From Nocardioides daedukensis (lineage in GTDB: Bacteria; Actinomycetota; Actinomycetes; Propionibacteriales; Nocardioidaceae), in assembly GCF_013408415.1 (NCBI RefSeq), contig NZ_JACCAA010000001.1:3720001-3784000 (forward strand): 64,000 nt of DNA, read 5' to 3'. Every line of letters begins with the position of its first letter. Within the stretch, counting starts at the first letter, position 1. The notes under the pieces were generated by a model, which was given only the letters and a program-made list of their open reading frames with translations, was not told the DNA's origin and did no database searches. Of this stretch, positions 46,659 to 54,527 are shown piece by piece. Made by a program: the position numbers and the translations under genes.

Positions 46659-47201
46659 ATGAAGAAGATTGCTTCCCTGGCCAGCCTCGCCGTCGCCGGT
46701 GTCGTCTCCGTCGGCCTGTTCACGATGCAGGTGCCGCTGTCGGCCTCGGCCGACGAGGATGCCGCCAAGCGTGAGGAGACCACCAGCGAGCTCGTCCTCG
46801 AGGACGACCTCGACGAGGACGACAGCACGGACAAGGACCGGTCGCGACCGGCCGATGGCGCTGTCGGCGCGGACGTGTCACGCGACGTCTCCCGTGCCGA
46901 GACGTCGAAGGACGACACGTCCCGGGCCGACAAGTCGCGCCCCGACAACTCGCGGCAGGACAACTCGCGCGAGAACAGCAACGACTCGGTGCAGCGGTCG
47001 ACCGCGCCCGCGCAGTCCACCGCCCCGGTCAAGAAGCAGATCGTCCAGAAGAAGAGCAGCCCGAGGCAGACGAGCTCCCAGGTCAGCAGGGACTGGAGTG
47101 CCCAGTCGCGCGACGCCCAGTCGAGTGATGCCCAGTCCCGTGACACCCAGTCGCGTGACACCCAGTCGCGCGACGCCCAGTCCCGCGACTCGCGCGACTG
47201 A
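46659..47201 (+). CDS. Acidic secreted protein with SRD/QSRDA repeats
   Basis: A 180-residue protein with a cleavable signal peptide (residues 1-31, likely cut after LSASA), then an acidic segment (SELVLEDDLDEDDSTDKD) and a long, disordered region rich in Ser, Arg and Asp. The C-terminal part is a 5-residue repeat, QSRDA or QSRDT, about seven times in a row, coded by a 15-bp DNA repeat at roughly 47097-47200. The same S-R-D theme in looser form runs from residue 74. No anchor is seen. No known family recognised. Confidence 0.75.
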   Translation: MKKIASLASLAVAGVVSVGLFTMQVPLSASADEDAAKREETTSELVLEDDLDEDDSTDKDRSRPADGAVGADVSRDVSRAETSKDDTSRADKSRPDNSRQDNSRENSNDSVQRSTAPAQSTAPVKKQIVQKKSSPRQTSSQVSRDWSAQSRDAQSSDAQSRDTQSRDTQSRDAQSRDSRD

Positions 47202-47254
47202 CCTCGTCGGTCGACAGAGCGAGCAGCATCCACCGGACCATCAGGAGGCAGGGC

Positions 47255-48154
47255 ATGGCAGGGACACACGGGCGAGTCCGCAAGGACAGCTGGGGCTTCA
47301 CCGAGGGTGACCAGATCACCCCGGAGCTGACCGTGCTCACCCTGCTCGGGGGAGGCGCGGCCTATGAGGCGCTGCTCGCCTTCGACGAGATCACCTGCGG
47401 TCCGGTGGTGGTGAAGGTCCTGCGTCCCGACCAGGTGCACGACGAGGCCTCGTTGCGCGGCCTGCGCCGCGAGATCGCCGCGCTCGACGAGGTGAACCAT
47501 CCAGTGGTGGTCCGCGGGCTCCGGCACGACGCCGACGGCCCGCGGCCCCACGTCGTGCTCGAGCACATCGACGGGCCGCGGCTCTCCTCACTGATCCGCC
47601 GCTACGGTCCGCTGCCCGAGGCGCAGTACCTCCCGCTCGCCATCGACCTCGCGGCGGCGGTGCACTACCTGGGCCACGTGGGGCAGGTGCACCTCGACAT
47701 CAAGCCCAGCAACATCATCATGGGCGCACCTGCCCGCCTGATCGACCTGTCCCTGATGCGCACCACCGAGGTCGCTGCGGCCCTGGACAAGCCGATCGGC
47801 ACGGATGCCTACATGGCTCCCGAACAGTGCCTGCCGGGTGAGTACGCCGTACCGGGGCCGGCCAGTGACGTGTGGGGAATCGGCGCCACGCTGTTCCACG
47901 CGGTCAGCGGCTACCTGCCCTTCGACCAGGGAAACCCCGGCGCGGACATGCCCCTCGAGATCTGGCCGCAGCTCGGGCCGACGATCTATGACGTGCCCGG
48001 CTTCGTGCCCGACGAGGTCGGCACGGTGATCCATGCCTGTCTCGAGTCCGACCCGGACGACAGGCCGGCACCGAGGGAGATCATGGACGCCCTCCAGCCG
48101 CTCCTCGAGCGGATGCCGCGGGGCCGCCTGGCCGGCTTCAAGGTGCGTGCGTGA
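47255..48154 (+). CDS. Serine/threonine protein kinase-like protein, soluble
   Basis: A 299-residue protein that is a kinase domain only; no membrane helix or outside domain, unlike most PknB-type kinases. Motifs: glycine loop LLGGGAAYEA near 32, lysine in VVVKVLRPDQV near 54, catalytic loop HLDIKPSNIIM (HLD in place of HRD) near 147, LIDLSLM (DLS in place of DFG) and MAPEQ. K, both D and N are present, so activity is possible, but the substitutions in HRD and DFG make it atypical. ATG 47255 has AGGAGG. It follows the SRD-repeat gene by 53 bp in the same direction. Confidence 0.82.
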   Translation: MAGTHGRVRKDSWGFTEGDQITPELTVLTLLGGGAAYEALLAFDEITCGPVVVKVLRPDQVHDEASLRGLRREIAALDEVNHPVVVRGLRHDADGPRPHVVLEHIDGPRLSSLIRRYGPLPEAQYLPLAIDLAAAVHYLGHVGQVHLDIKPSNIIMGAPARLIDLSLMRTTEVAAALDKPIGTDAYMAPEQCLPGEYAVPGPASDVWGIGATLFHAVSGYLPFDQGNPGADMPLEIWPQLGPTIYDVPGFVPDEVGTVIHACLESDPDDRPAPREIMDALQPLLERMPRGRLAGFKVRA

Positions 48155-48210
48155 ACTCCGCTCCGCCCGCCGACAGAGCGTGAATTCACGACGGGTCGGC
48201 GCACGCGGGC

Positions 48211-48879
48211 TCAGGCGTTGAAGCGGTAGCCCATCCCGCGCACGGTTGAGATCGTCGAGGCGCCGAGCTTCTTGCGCAGGTAGCCGACGTAGACGTCCAC
48301 GACGTTGGAGGCCGGGTCGAAGTCATAGCCCCAGACGTGGTCGAGCAGCTGTTCGCGCGAGAGCACCTGCCCGGGGTTGAGCAGGAAGATCTCGAGCAGC
48401 GTGAACTCCCGAGCCGACAGCTCCACCTCGCTGCCGTTCGCGAACGCCGTACGGGTACGCAGGTCCAGCCGGACCCCGCCGGCCTCGAGTACGTCGTCTC
48501 GTGCCGCAGGCTTCTCATTGGCCTGGCGAAGCCGGAGCCGGACGCGGGCGAGGAGCTCGGCGAACCGGAACGGCTTGGACATGTAGTCGTCCGCCCCGCC
48601 CTCCAGTGCGCTAACGGTGTCAGTGACCGAGTCGCGGGCGGTGAGCACGATGACAGGAACCCTCGAGCCCTGGTTGCGCATCTGGTCGAGGACCTCGAAC
48701 CCGTCCATCCCGGGCAACCCGATGTCGAGCACCACCAGGTCGAAGTCGTCGGTCAGGACCAGGTCGAGACCAGCGGGGCCGTCGTCTGCGATGACGCTCT
48801 GGTGCCCCTCGGCTCGGAGCCCCTTGGCGACGAACGACGCGATCCGTGCCTCGTCCTCGATGATCAGGATGCGGGCCAT
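48211..48879 (-). CDS. OmpR/PhoB-family response regulator
   Basis: A 222-residue response regulator. The receiver domain has acidic pocket IIEDEAR (residues 6-12), phospho-acceptor D52 in VVLDIGLPGMDGFE, and KPFRFAEL with the conserved lysine near 100. The C-terminal winged helix (SAREFTLLEIFLLNPGQVLSREQLLDHVWGYDFDP) binds DNA. Starts at ATG 48877-48879 within the 3' end of the sensor kinase gene (16 bp overlap). Likely binds the GATGAGAG palindromes. Confidence 0.93.
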   Translation of the reverse strand: MARILIIEDEARIASFVAKGLRAEGHQSVIADDGPAGLDLVLTDDFDLVVLDIGLPGMDGFEVLDQMRNQGSRVPVIVLTARDSVTDTVSALEGGADDYMSKPFRFAELLARVRLRLRQANEKPAARDDVLEAGGVRLDLRTRTAFANGSEVELSAREFTLLEIFLLNPGQVLSREQLLDHVWGYDFDPASNVVDVYVGYLRKKLGASTISTVRGMGYRFNA

Positions 48880-50357
48880 GACTCCTCTTCCTCGGTGACG
48901 GTGTCTGCCGCGAAGGGCAGGGTGAGAACGAAGGTGGCGCCGGTCGGCTCCGCATCCTCCACGTGGACGGTTCCGCCATGGGCGCTGGCAATGGCGCGCA
49001 CGATCGAGAGCCCGAGACCGAAGCCCTCGTCGCCGGGCAGGACGGCGCTGCGGCTGAATCGCTCGAAGATCCGCTCCCGGTCGCCAGGTTCCACGCCGTG
49101 CCCCGCGTCGCGCACCCACAACCGGACGGTGCTGGACGACGTACCGTCCGAGTGGTCCACAGACGCACCGACGGCGATGACGTCACCGGGGTGGGTGTGC
49201 TTGACCGCGTTGTCGGCGAGCTGGAGCAGGGCCTGGGTGATGCGCTGCTCGTCGAGGTGGAGGAGTACGCCGTCCGTGGTGGCGTCGACCTGCCACTCAC
49301 GCACCCCCAGGCCGCGGGCCTTGGTGACCACCGAGGAGACGAGCGCATCGAGGTCGACCGGGCCGGGTGTGATGAAGTCCGGCCGATTGCTCTTGGTCAG
49401 CAGGATCAGGTCGTTGACCAGGCGCGCCATCCGATCGATCTCGTCGAGGAGCATGTCGCGGGTCTCCGCGACCTCGGCGGGGTTGTCCTCGTCGAGCACC
49501 TCGAGGTGGCCGCGCAGGATGGTCAGCGGGGTCCTCAGCTCGTGCCCGGCACTGTCGAGGAACTGGCGCTGCGTGGTGAACGACTCCTCGAGCCGGGCGA
49601 GCATCTCGTTGACGGTCCGGGTCAACGCGCTGATGTCGTCGTTGCCGGTCTCCGGCAGGCGCCGCGACAGGTCGGTGACGCTGATCTCGCGGGCGGTCTC
49701 GCTCATCTGGCGCAAGGGGGCCAGCAGGCGACCTGCCTGCCACCCGGCGAGCATCGTGATCACGCCGAGGGAGAGCAGGGAGAAGATCGCATAGGTGCGC
49801 ATCAGGTTGGTCAGGTCGGCATGCATGTCGTCGAGGAAGGTGACCACCACGAGCGCACCGCGACTGGACTGGCCGTGCACCGGTTGCACCGTGATCAGCA
49901 GCTCGCCGACGCTGGAGTCAGCCCGGAACTCGGCTCCGTCCTCGACGTGACGAGCGACGAGTGCGGCGAGCTCGTCGCTGCCGCCGAAACCCCGGTGATC
50001 CGATGCCGAGACGAATGCTGCCTTGTCGTCGACCCAGGCCACGAAGAGCTCGTTGTCGCTGGGCACGTTCCGCTCGAGGAAGACCCGCATCAGGTCCCGG
50101 ATGCTGGCGAAGTCCCGGGCCGTGTTCGGGTCCTTGCCCTGTTCCTGCAGTGTGCGGAACTCGGCGATCTCCTGCTCTGCCTGGGCCGTGGCCGCACGGT
50201 CGAGGCGTGCCGACTCGATGCCATACATGATCGCCCCCGCGCTGCTCAGCGCCAGTGCGACCAGGACCGCCACGGTCACCACGATCCGGACACGCACAGA
50301 GACGCCCGGCCTTCGCCGGGCGTCTGGTGTCAGAGTCGGATCGGTCGTCGGGATCAA
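48864..50357 (-). CDS. Sensor histidine kinase, HAMP-type
   Basis: A 497-residue membrane kinase. Two helices (about 25-47 and 186-206) flank an outside sensor region of some 140 residues without a named domain, then HAMP (GRLLAPLRQMSETAREISVTDLS), the H-box FLDSAGHELRTPLTILRGH (histidine near 271), N-box ALLQLADNAVKH and G-boxes VRDAGHGVEPG and GFGLGLSIVRAI. The signal it senses is unknown. It partners the overlapping response regulator. Confidence 0.92.
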   Translation of the reverse strand: MIPTTDPTLTPDARRRPGVSVRVRIVVTVAVLVALALSSAGAIMYGIESARLDRAATAQAEQEIAEFRTLQEQGKDPNTARDFASIRDLMRVFLERNVPSDNELFVAWVDDKAAFVSASDHRGFGGSDELAALVARHVEDGAEFRADSSVGELLITVQPVHGQSSRGALVVVTFLDDMHADLTNLMRTYAIFSLLSLGVITMLAGWQAGRLLAPLRQMSETAREISVTDLSRRLPETGNDDISALTRTVNEMLARLEESFTTQRQFLDSAGHELRTPLTILRGHLEVLDEDNPAEVAETRDMLLDEIDRMARLVNDLILLTKSNRPDFITPGPVDLDALVSSVVTKARGLGVREWQVDATTDGVLLHLDEQRITQALLQLADNAVKHTHPGDVIAVGASVDHSDGTSSSTVRLWVRDAGHGVEPGDRERIFERFSRSAVLPGDEGFGLGLSIVRAIASAHGGTVHVEDAEPTGATFVLTLPFAADTVTEEEESWPAS

Positions 50358-50417
50358 CTCCGGATGCTCACTCGAATGGACGGGCTGGGAGAGTCACGCC
50401 CCACCATCATCACCCGT

Positions 50418-50837
50418 TCAGTCATCGTCGTCCTCCTCGGCATCGTCGTCGTCCCATTCCCGGTCGTCCGACTCCCGGTCGTCATCATCGTCGTCCCTCG
50501 GCTCGGGCCGGGGCGTGACGACCTTGGGCGCCTCCTGGGTCTTCGGGGCGGGCTTGGGGGTCGCCTTCCGGGTGACCCGCGGCTCCGTCCTCGTACCCTC
50601 ACCGCGATCAGTGGCGGTGTCGTCGCCGTGGGCGGGAGTTTTCGGCGTGGCGGACTCGGAGGGCTTGGCGTCGTCGGTGGTCTCCGCGTCGGGTGATGCG
50701 GCGTCGGTGGGCTCGGTGAAGGTGATCGGGGACCGATCACTCGTCGGGCCGTTCGCGGCGACGAGCGCGCCGGCGATGTAGGCCAGCATCGGCATCGCGA
50801 CACAGAGCGCCAGGATCGCCTTGAAGGAGTTGCCCAT
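50418..50837 (-). CDS. Acidic membrane-anchored or exported protein with Asp-rich tail
   Basis: A 139-residue protein from ATG 50835-50837 (MGNSFKAILALCVAMPMLAY). One hydrophobic segment at residues 6-28, then a Pro/Thr/Ser/Asp-rich disordered region, and a C-terminal run of aspartate and glutamate (about 14 of the last 26 residues). No enzyme motif or known family. It is the first gene of a three-gene transcript with the sensor kinase (60 bp gap) and the response regulator. Its position suggests a periplasmic or wall-side partner of the sensor. Confidence 0.7.
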   Translation of the reverse strand: MGNSFKAILALCVAMPMLAYIAGALVAANGPTSDRSPITFTEPTDAASPDAETTDDAKPSESATPKTPAHGDDTATDRGEGTRTEPRVTRKATPKPAPKTQEAPKVVTPRPEPRDDDDDDRESDDREWDDDDAEEDDDD

Positions 50838-50876
50838 GGACACAGCGTGGGTCTCGCGCGTGGGGGAGTGATGAGA

Positions 50877-50902
50877 CACAGATGAGAGCACTCTCATCTG
50901 TG
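50877..50902. promoter_or_regulatory. Perfect palindrome upstream of the two-component operon
   Basis: Arms CACAGATGAGAG and CTCTCATCTGTG, 12 bp each, with a CA centre, all matching. It is 39 bp before the acidic-protein start on one side and 26 bp before the Nif3 gene on the other. On the minus strand a second TCTCATC follows 11 bp after the first, giving the tandem half-sites typical of OmpR-family binding sites. Shares its GATGAGAG core with the palindrome at 46549. Confidence 0.8.
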
Positions 50903-50928
50903 AGTGGGCTCCCCGCTAGCCTGACGCC

Positions 50929-52047
50929 ATGACGACGTTGGCAGAAGTGGTCGAGTTGCTGCACGGGTGGTTCCCACCCTCCACCGCCGAGGGCTGGGAC
51001 GCCGTCGGCCTGGTGCACGGAGACCCCACAGCAACGGTGAAGAAGGTCCTGTTCGCCGTCGATCCCACCGAGGAGGTGGCCCAGGAGGCCGCCGACTGGG
51101 GCGCCGACCTGCTCGTCGTACACCACCCGCTGTTCCTCAAGCCCGTGCACGGCTTCACGACGACGACGGCGAAGGGCCGCACCCTGGCCACCCTGGCCAA
51201 GGCCGGGTGCGCACTGCTCACCGCGCACACCAACGCCGACCAGGCCGCCGGGGGCGTCTCGGAGTCACTCGCACTGGCGCTCGGGATGACCGACCTCGAG
51301 CCGATCATCGCCACCGCAACCGCCCCGATGGACAAGATCGTGGTCTTCGCGCCGCACGACGCTGCGGCGCCGGTCCGGGCGGCGATCGCGGACGCCGGTG
51401 CCGGGGCGATCGGCAACTACGACCACTGCACGTTCTCCAGCGAGGGTCAGGGCCGGTTCCGTCCCCTCGAGGGAGCCGACCCCACGATCGGCACCATCGG
51501 GGACGTGGCCGTCGTCGACGAGCATCGGATCGAGGCGATCCTTCCGCGCAGCCTGCGTCGCCAGGTGGTCGCGGCGATGCTCGCCAGCCATCCCTACGAG
51601 CAGCCGGCCTACGACATCATCGAGCTCGCGGACCCCGGGGTCGGCACGGTCGGCACCGGCCGGATCGGCCTCGTCGAGCCGACCACGCTGCGCGACTTCG
51701 CGCAGGTCGTGGCAGAGGCCCTTCCCGCCACCGAGCAGGGCGTCCGGGTCAGCGGGGACCCGGAGCGCGTCGTACGCCGTGTCGCGCTGTGTGGCGGCGC
51801 GGGCGACTTCCTGCTCGATCGGCTCGCCGGCAGCGACGCGGACGTCTACCTGACCAGTGATCTGCGGCACCATCCGGCGGCCGAGTTCGTCGAGAAGGGC
51901 GGTCCGGCACTGATCGACGTGGCGCACTGGGCCGCGGAGTCGACCTGGCTCCCGGTGGTCTCGGCGCGGCTGCACGAGGCACTGGGGGATACGGTGGAGC
52001 CCCGCGTGAGCACCGTTCGCACGGACCCATGGACATTCCGCATCTGA
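50929..52047 (+). CDS. Nif3-like dinuclear metal-centre hexameric protein
   Basis: A 372-residue protein of the Nif3/DUF34 family. Metal ligands: the HHP motif in DLLVVHHPLFLKP near residue 66, AHTNAD near 104 and the late HWAAESTW stretch. The middle insertion with SHPYEQPAYDII is the usual PII-like domain of long members. Some homologues are linked to GTP cyclohydrolase-type or metal-related roles, but function is uncertain. Conserved with the zinc ribbon and phosphatase genes downstream, as in Mycobacterium (Rv2230c-Rv2228c). Confidence 0.88.
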   Translation: MTTLAEVVELLHGWFPPSTAEGWDAVGLVHGDPTATVKKVLFAVDPTEEVAQEAADWGADLLVVHHPLFLKPVHGFTTTTAKGRTLATLAKAGCALLTAHTNADQAAGGVSESLALALGMTDLEPIIATATAPMDKIVVFAPHDAAAPVRAAIADAGAGAIGNYDHCTFSSEGQGRFRPLEGADPTIGTIGDVAVVDEHRIEAILPRSLRRQVVAAMLASHPYEQPAYDIIELADPGVGTVGTGRIGLVEPTTLRDFAQVVAEALPATEQGVRVSGDPERVVRRVALCGGAGDFLLDRLAGSDADVYLTSDLRHHPAAEFVEKGGPALIDVAHWAAESTWLPVVSARLHEALGDTVEPRVSTVRTDPWTFRI

Positions 52048-52057
52048 GGAGCCGACG

Positions 52058-52798
52058 CTGAAAGCCGACCCGACCGCCCAACGCAAGCTGCTTGACCTGG
52101 CCGAGGTGGACTCCCGCATCGCGCAGGGACGCCACCAGTTGCGCGCCCTGCCCCAGATCGGCGAGATCGCCGCGCTCGAGTCGAGCCGTCGGGATCTCGA
52201 CAACAGGGCCCGTGACGCGAAGATCCGCGTCGACGACCTGGCCAAGGAGCAGAAGCGCGCCGAACGCGACGTCGAGCAGGTCAAGACGCGTCGCGAGCGG
52301 GACCGGGGCCGGATGGAGCAGGGGCTGATCACCAACCCCAAGGATCTCCAGAACATGTCCCACGAGCTGGAGTCGCTCGAGCGCCGGATCACCTCGCTCG
52401 AGGACACCGAGCTGGAGATCATGGAGCGCCTCGAGGAGGCACAGGCCGAACTCACCCGTGCTCAGGACGAGCAGCAGCACATCGAGAGCCGTTTGGGCGA
52501 GCTCGCCGCAGCGCGCGACGAGGCCGCCGCTGCGATCAGCAAGGACCTCGAGGCGGCGACGTCCGAACGGGTCACTGCGCTCGAGGGGATCCCCGAAAAC
52601 CTGCTCGCACTCTATGAGCGGATCCGGGAGAAGCAGAGCGTCGGCGCGGCCGAGCTGCGTGCCCGCCAGTGCGGCGGCTGCCAGCTGCGCCTCAACCCGG
52701 CCGACCTGGCCGTGATCGCCAAGGCGCCGATCGACGAGGTCGTGCGCTGCGAGGAGTGCTCGCGGATCCTGGTCCGGACCGCGGAGTCCGGCCTGTGA
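52058..52798 (+). CDS. Zinc-ribbon coiled-coil protein (C4-type, DUF164-like)
   Basis: A 246-residue protein. Residues about 20-170 are a long coiled coil rich in Glu, Arg and Ala; the C-terminus has a zinc ribbon with CGGC and CEEC. The natural start appears to be CTG 52058 (reads as LKADPTAQRKLLDLAEVDSR), since AGGAG lies 6 bp upstream and the family starts here with xADPxxQxxLLDL. GTG 52106 would cut the start of the coil. Function unknown; located between Nif3 and a phosphatase in many actinobacteria. Confidence 0.82.
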   Translation: MKADPTAQRKLLDLAEVDSRIAQGRHQLRALPQIGEIAALESSRRDLDNRARDAKIRVDDLAKEQKRAERDVEQVKTRRERDRGRMEQGLITNPKDLQNMSHELESLERRITSLEDTELEIMERLEEAQAELTRAQDEQQHIESRLGELAAARDEAAAAISKDLEAATSERVTALEGIPENLLALYERIREKQSVGAAELRARQCGGCQLRLNPADLAVIAKAPIDEVVRCEECSRILVRTAESGL

Positions 52799-53616
52799 GC
52801 TCGGGTCCTTCCGGGACGGGTGCTGGGGGCCAACCTCTGGAGGACCCGCGTCCCGATTCGCTGATCGAGGCGATCGAGGACCCGACCGAGGCGCCGCTCG
52901 CCGACGAGTCAGTCGCGCAGCCGGCTCCGGCCCGCGGCTGGTCCCCGGCCGGCCCGCCCCCGACCACCCTGGTCCTGATCCGCCACGGGGTCACCCCGCA
53001 CACCGTGGACAAGCGGTTCTCCGGCGGCCTGGCCAGCGCGAACCCCGGCCTCTCCGACCTCGGCCGCGAGCAGGTGCGTGCCACTGCGGAGTGGTTGCAG
53101 AACATGCACCTCGACGCCGTGATCGCCTCGCCGGTACGTCGTACCCTCGAGTCCGCCGAGATCATCGCCGAGGTGCTCGGTCACGACCTCGAGACCGAGG
53201 CCGGCTTCGCCGAGATGGAGTTCGGCGACTGGGACGGAATGACCTTCGGTGAGGTGGCCGAGAAGCACCAGGCCGACCTTGACGCATGGCTCGGTTCGGT
53301 CGACGTCGCACCGCCCGGTGGCGAGTCGATGCGCGCCGTGCAGGCTCGCGTCCTGGCGGGGCTCGACCGGACCCTGGCCGCACACACCGGCCGGACCATC
53401 GCGGTGGTCAGCCACGTCACCCCGATCAAGACCCTGGTCTCGCACGCGGTCCAGGCTCCGTTGGACTCGCTGTTCCGGATGGAGCTCACCCCGGCCTCGG
53501 TCAGCGTGGTGTCGTTCCACGAGAACAGCGGACGCAACGGCGACGAGCGGGTCGGCTCGCTGCGGCTCTTCAACGCCCGTCCCGGCGACGAGATCCTGCC
53601 GCCGGCACGCTTCTGA
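52795..53616 (+). CDS. Histidine phosphatase (phosphoglycerate mutase-like), no RNase H domain
   Basis: A 273-residue protein starting at GTG 52795 overlapping the preceding stop. After about 65 residues of a Pro/Glu-rich linker, the phosphatase domain starts with LVLIRHGVTPHT (catalytic H near residue 62) and includes SPVRRTLESAEII, EMEFGDWDGM and VVSHVTPIKTLV (second H). In mycobacteria and Streptomyces the protein at this position is an RNase HI-phosphatase fusion; the RNase H part is absent here. Substrate unknown. Confidence 0.87.
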   Translation: MSSGPSGTGAGGQPLEDPRPDSLIEAIEDPTEAPLADESVAQPAPARGWSPAGPPPTTLVLIRHGVTPHTVDKRFSGGLASANPGLSDLGREQVRATAEWLQNMHLDAVIASPVRRTLESAEIIAEVLGHDLETEAGFAEMEFGDWDGMTFGEVAEKHQADLDAWLGSVDVAPPGGESMRAVQARVLAGLDRTLAAHTGRTIAVVSHVTPIKTLVSHAVQAPLDSLFRMELTPASVSVVSFHENSGRNGDERVGSLRLFNARPGDEILPPARF

Positions 53617-53632
53617 GGGTGTCGCCGGTCGT

Positions 53633-54448
53633 TCAGACCTCGTCGACGATGACGTCGAGCTGGGTGCCCTTCTTGGTGGCCTCGCCCTGCTCGACCTTCC
53701 AGCCGAGGTCGCGCAGCTGGTCGGCAAAACGCGCCGGCGTCCGCGGCTTCCCGCCGTCCTCCAGCAGCTGACGCACGATGCGGCCCTTGGTGGCCTTGTT
53801 GAAGTGGCTGACCACCTTGCGGGTGCCGTTGTGCTCGTGCAGGACGCGGACCGTGGCCACCCGGGGCGCGAGCTCGGGCTCGGGGCGCCAGAACGCGGCG
53901 TACATCCCGGACCTGAGGTCGACCAGCAGACCGTCGCCGACCATCTCGTGGGCAGCGGCGGGCAGGTGCTCGCGCCAGAACCCGGCCACCGAGCCGAGGC
54001 CGGGCAGGGTGGCGTCCCCGGAGAGCCGGTAGGACGGGATGTGGTCGCTCGGGCGGACGAAGCCGAACAGCGACGAGGTGATCGCGACGCGGGCGGTGGC
54101 CCGGCGCTTGGCCGCGGTGGAGAGGGTGGCGAAGCCGAGCGCGTCGAAGAGTACGCCGGTGTAGACGTGGTCGGCGCGCGCCGTCGGGGCAGTCTCGAGG
54201 CGAGCGTTCAACGCGACCAGGTCCAGCTGGGTGGCGCCGAGGCCGAGCACCTGGACGGCCTGTTCGACCCGGTCCTCGTCGGTGGCCGGGGTCCCCGGCT
54301 CGCCTCCGTTGCTGCACAGCTCGACCAGCGAGCCGATCACGGTGGCGCGGGCGTCGGTGAGGCCGGGAGCGCCCAGGCTGGAGAGGTCCAAGGACTTGCC
54401 GCGCGTGGGCGCGGCCTTGCCCTCGCTGGGCGGAAGGAGGATCAGCAC
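53633..54448 (-). CDS. yaaA: YaaA-family peroxide stress protein
   Basis: A 271-residue YaaA/DUF328 protein starting at GTG 54446-54448 (VLILLPPSEGKAAPTRG). The N-terminal LLPPSEGK and the later blocks VYTGVLFDALG, ITSSLFGFVRPSDHIPSYRLS and SHFNKATKGRIVRQLL are hallmarks. In Escherichia coli YaaA lowers free iron during peroxide stress; the same role here is inferred. It converges on the phosphatase gene. Confidence 0.88.
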   Translation of the reverse strand: MLILLPPSEGKAAPTRGKSLDLSSLGAPGLTDARATVIGSLVELCSNGGEPGTPATDEDRVEQAVQVLGLGATQLDLVALNARLETAPTARADHVYTGVLFDALGFATLSTAAKRRATARVAITSSLFGFVRPSDHIPSYRLSGDATLPGLGSVAGFWREHLPAAAHEMVGDGLLVDLRSGMYAAFWRPEPELAPRVATVRVLHEHNGTRKVVSHFNKATKGRIVRQLLEDGGKPRTPARFADQLRDLGWKVEQGEATKKGTQLDVIVDEV

Positions 54449-54527
54449 CGGGTCAGGGTAGGGGAGATCTGCGGCGCGCGCCGTGGCCCCGGTCACCGCT
54501 GGGCCCGACATGGATAGTGTGATGGGC

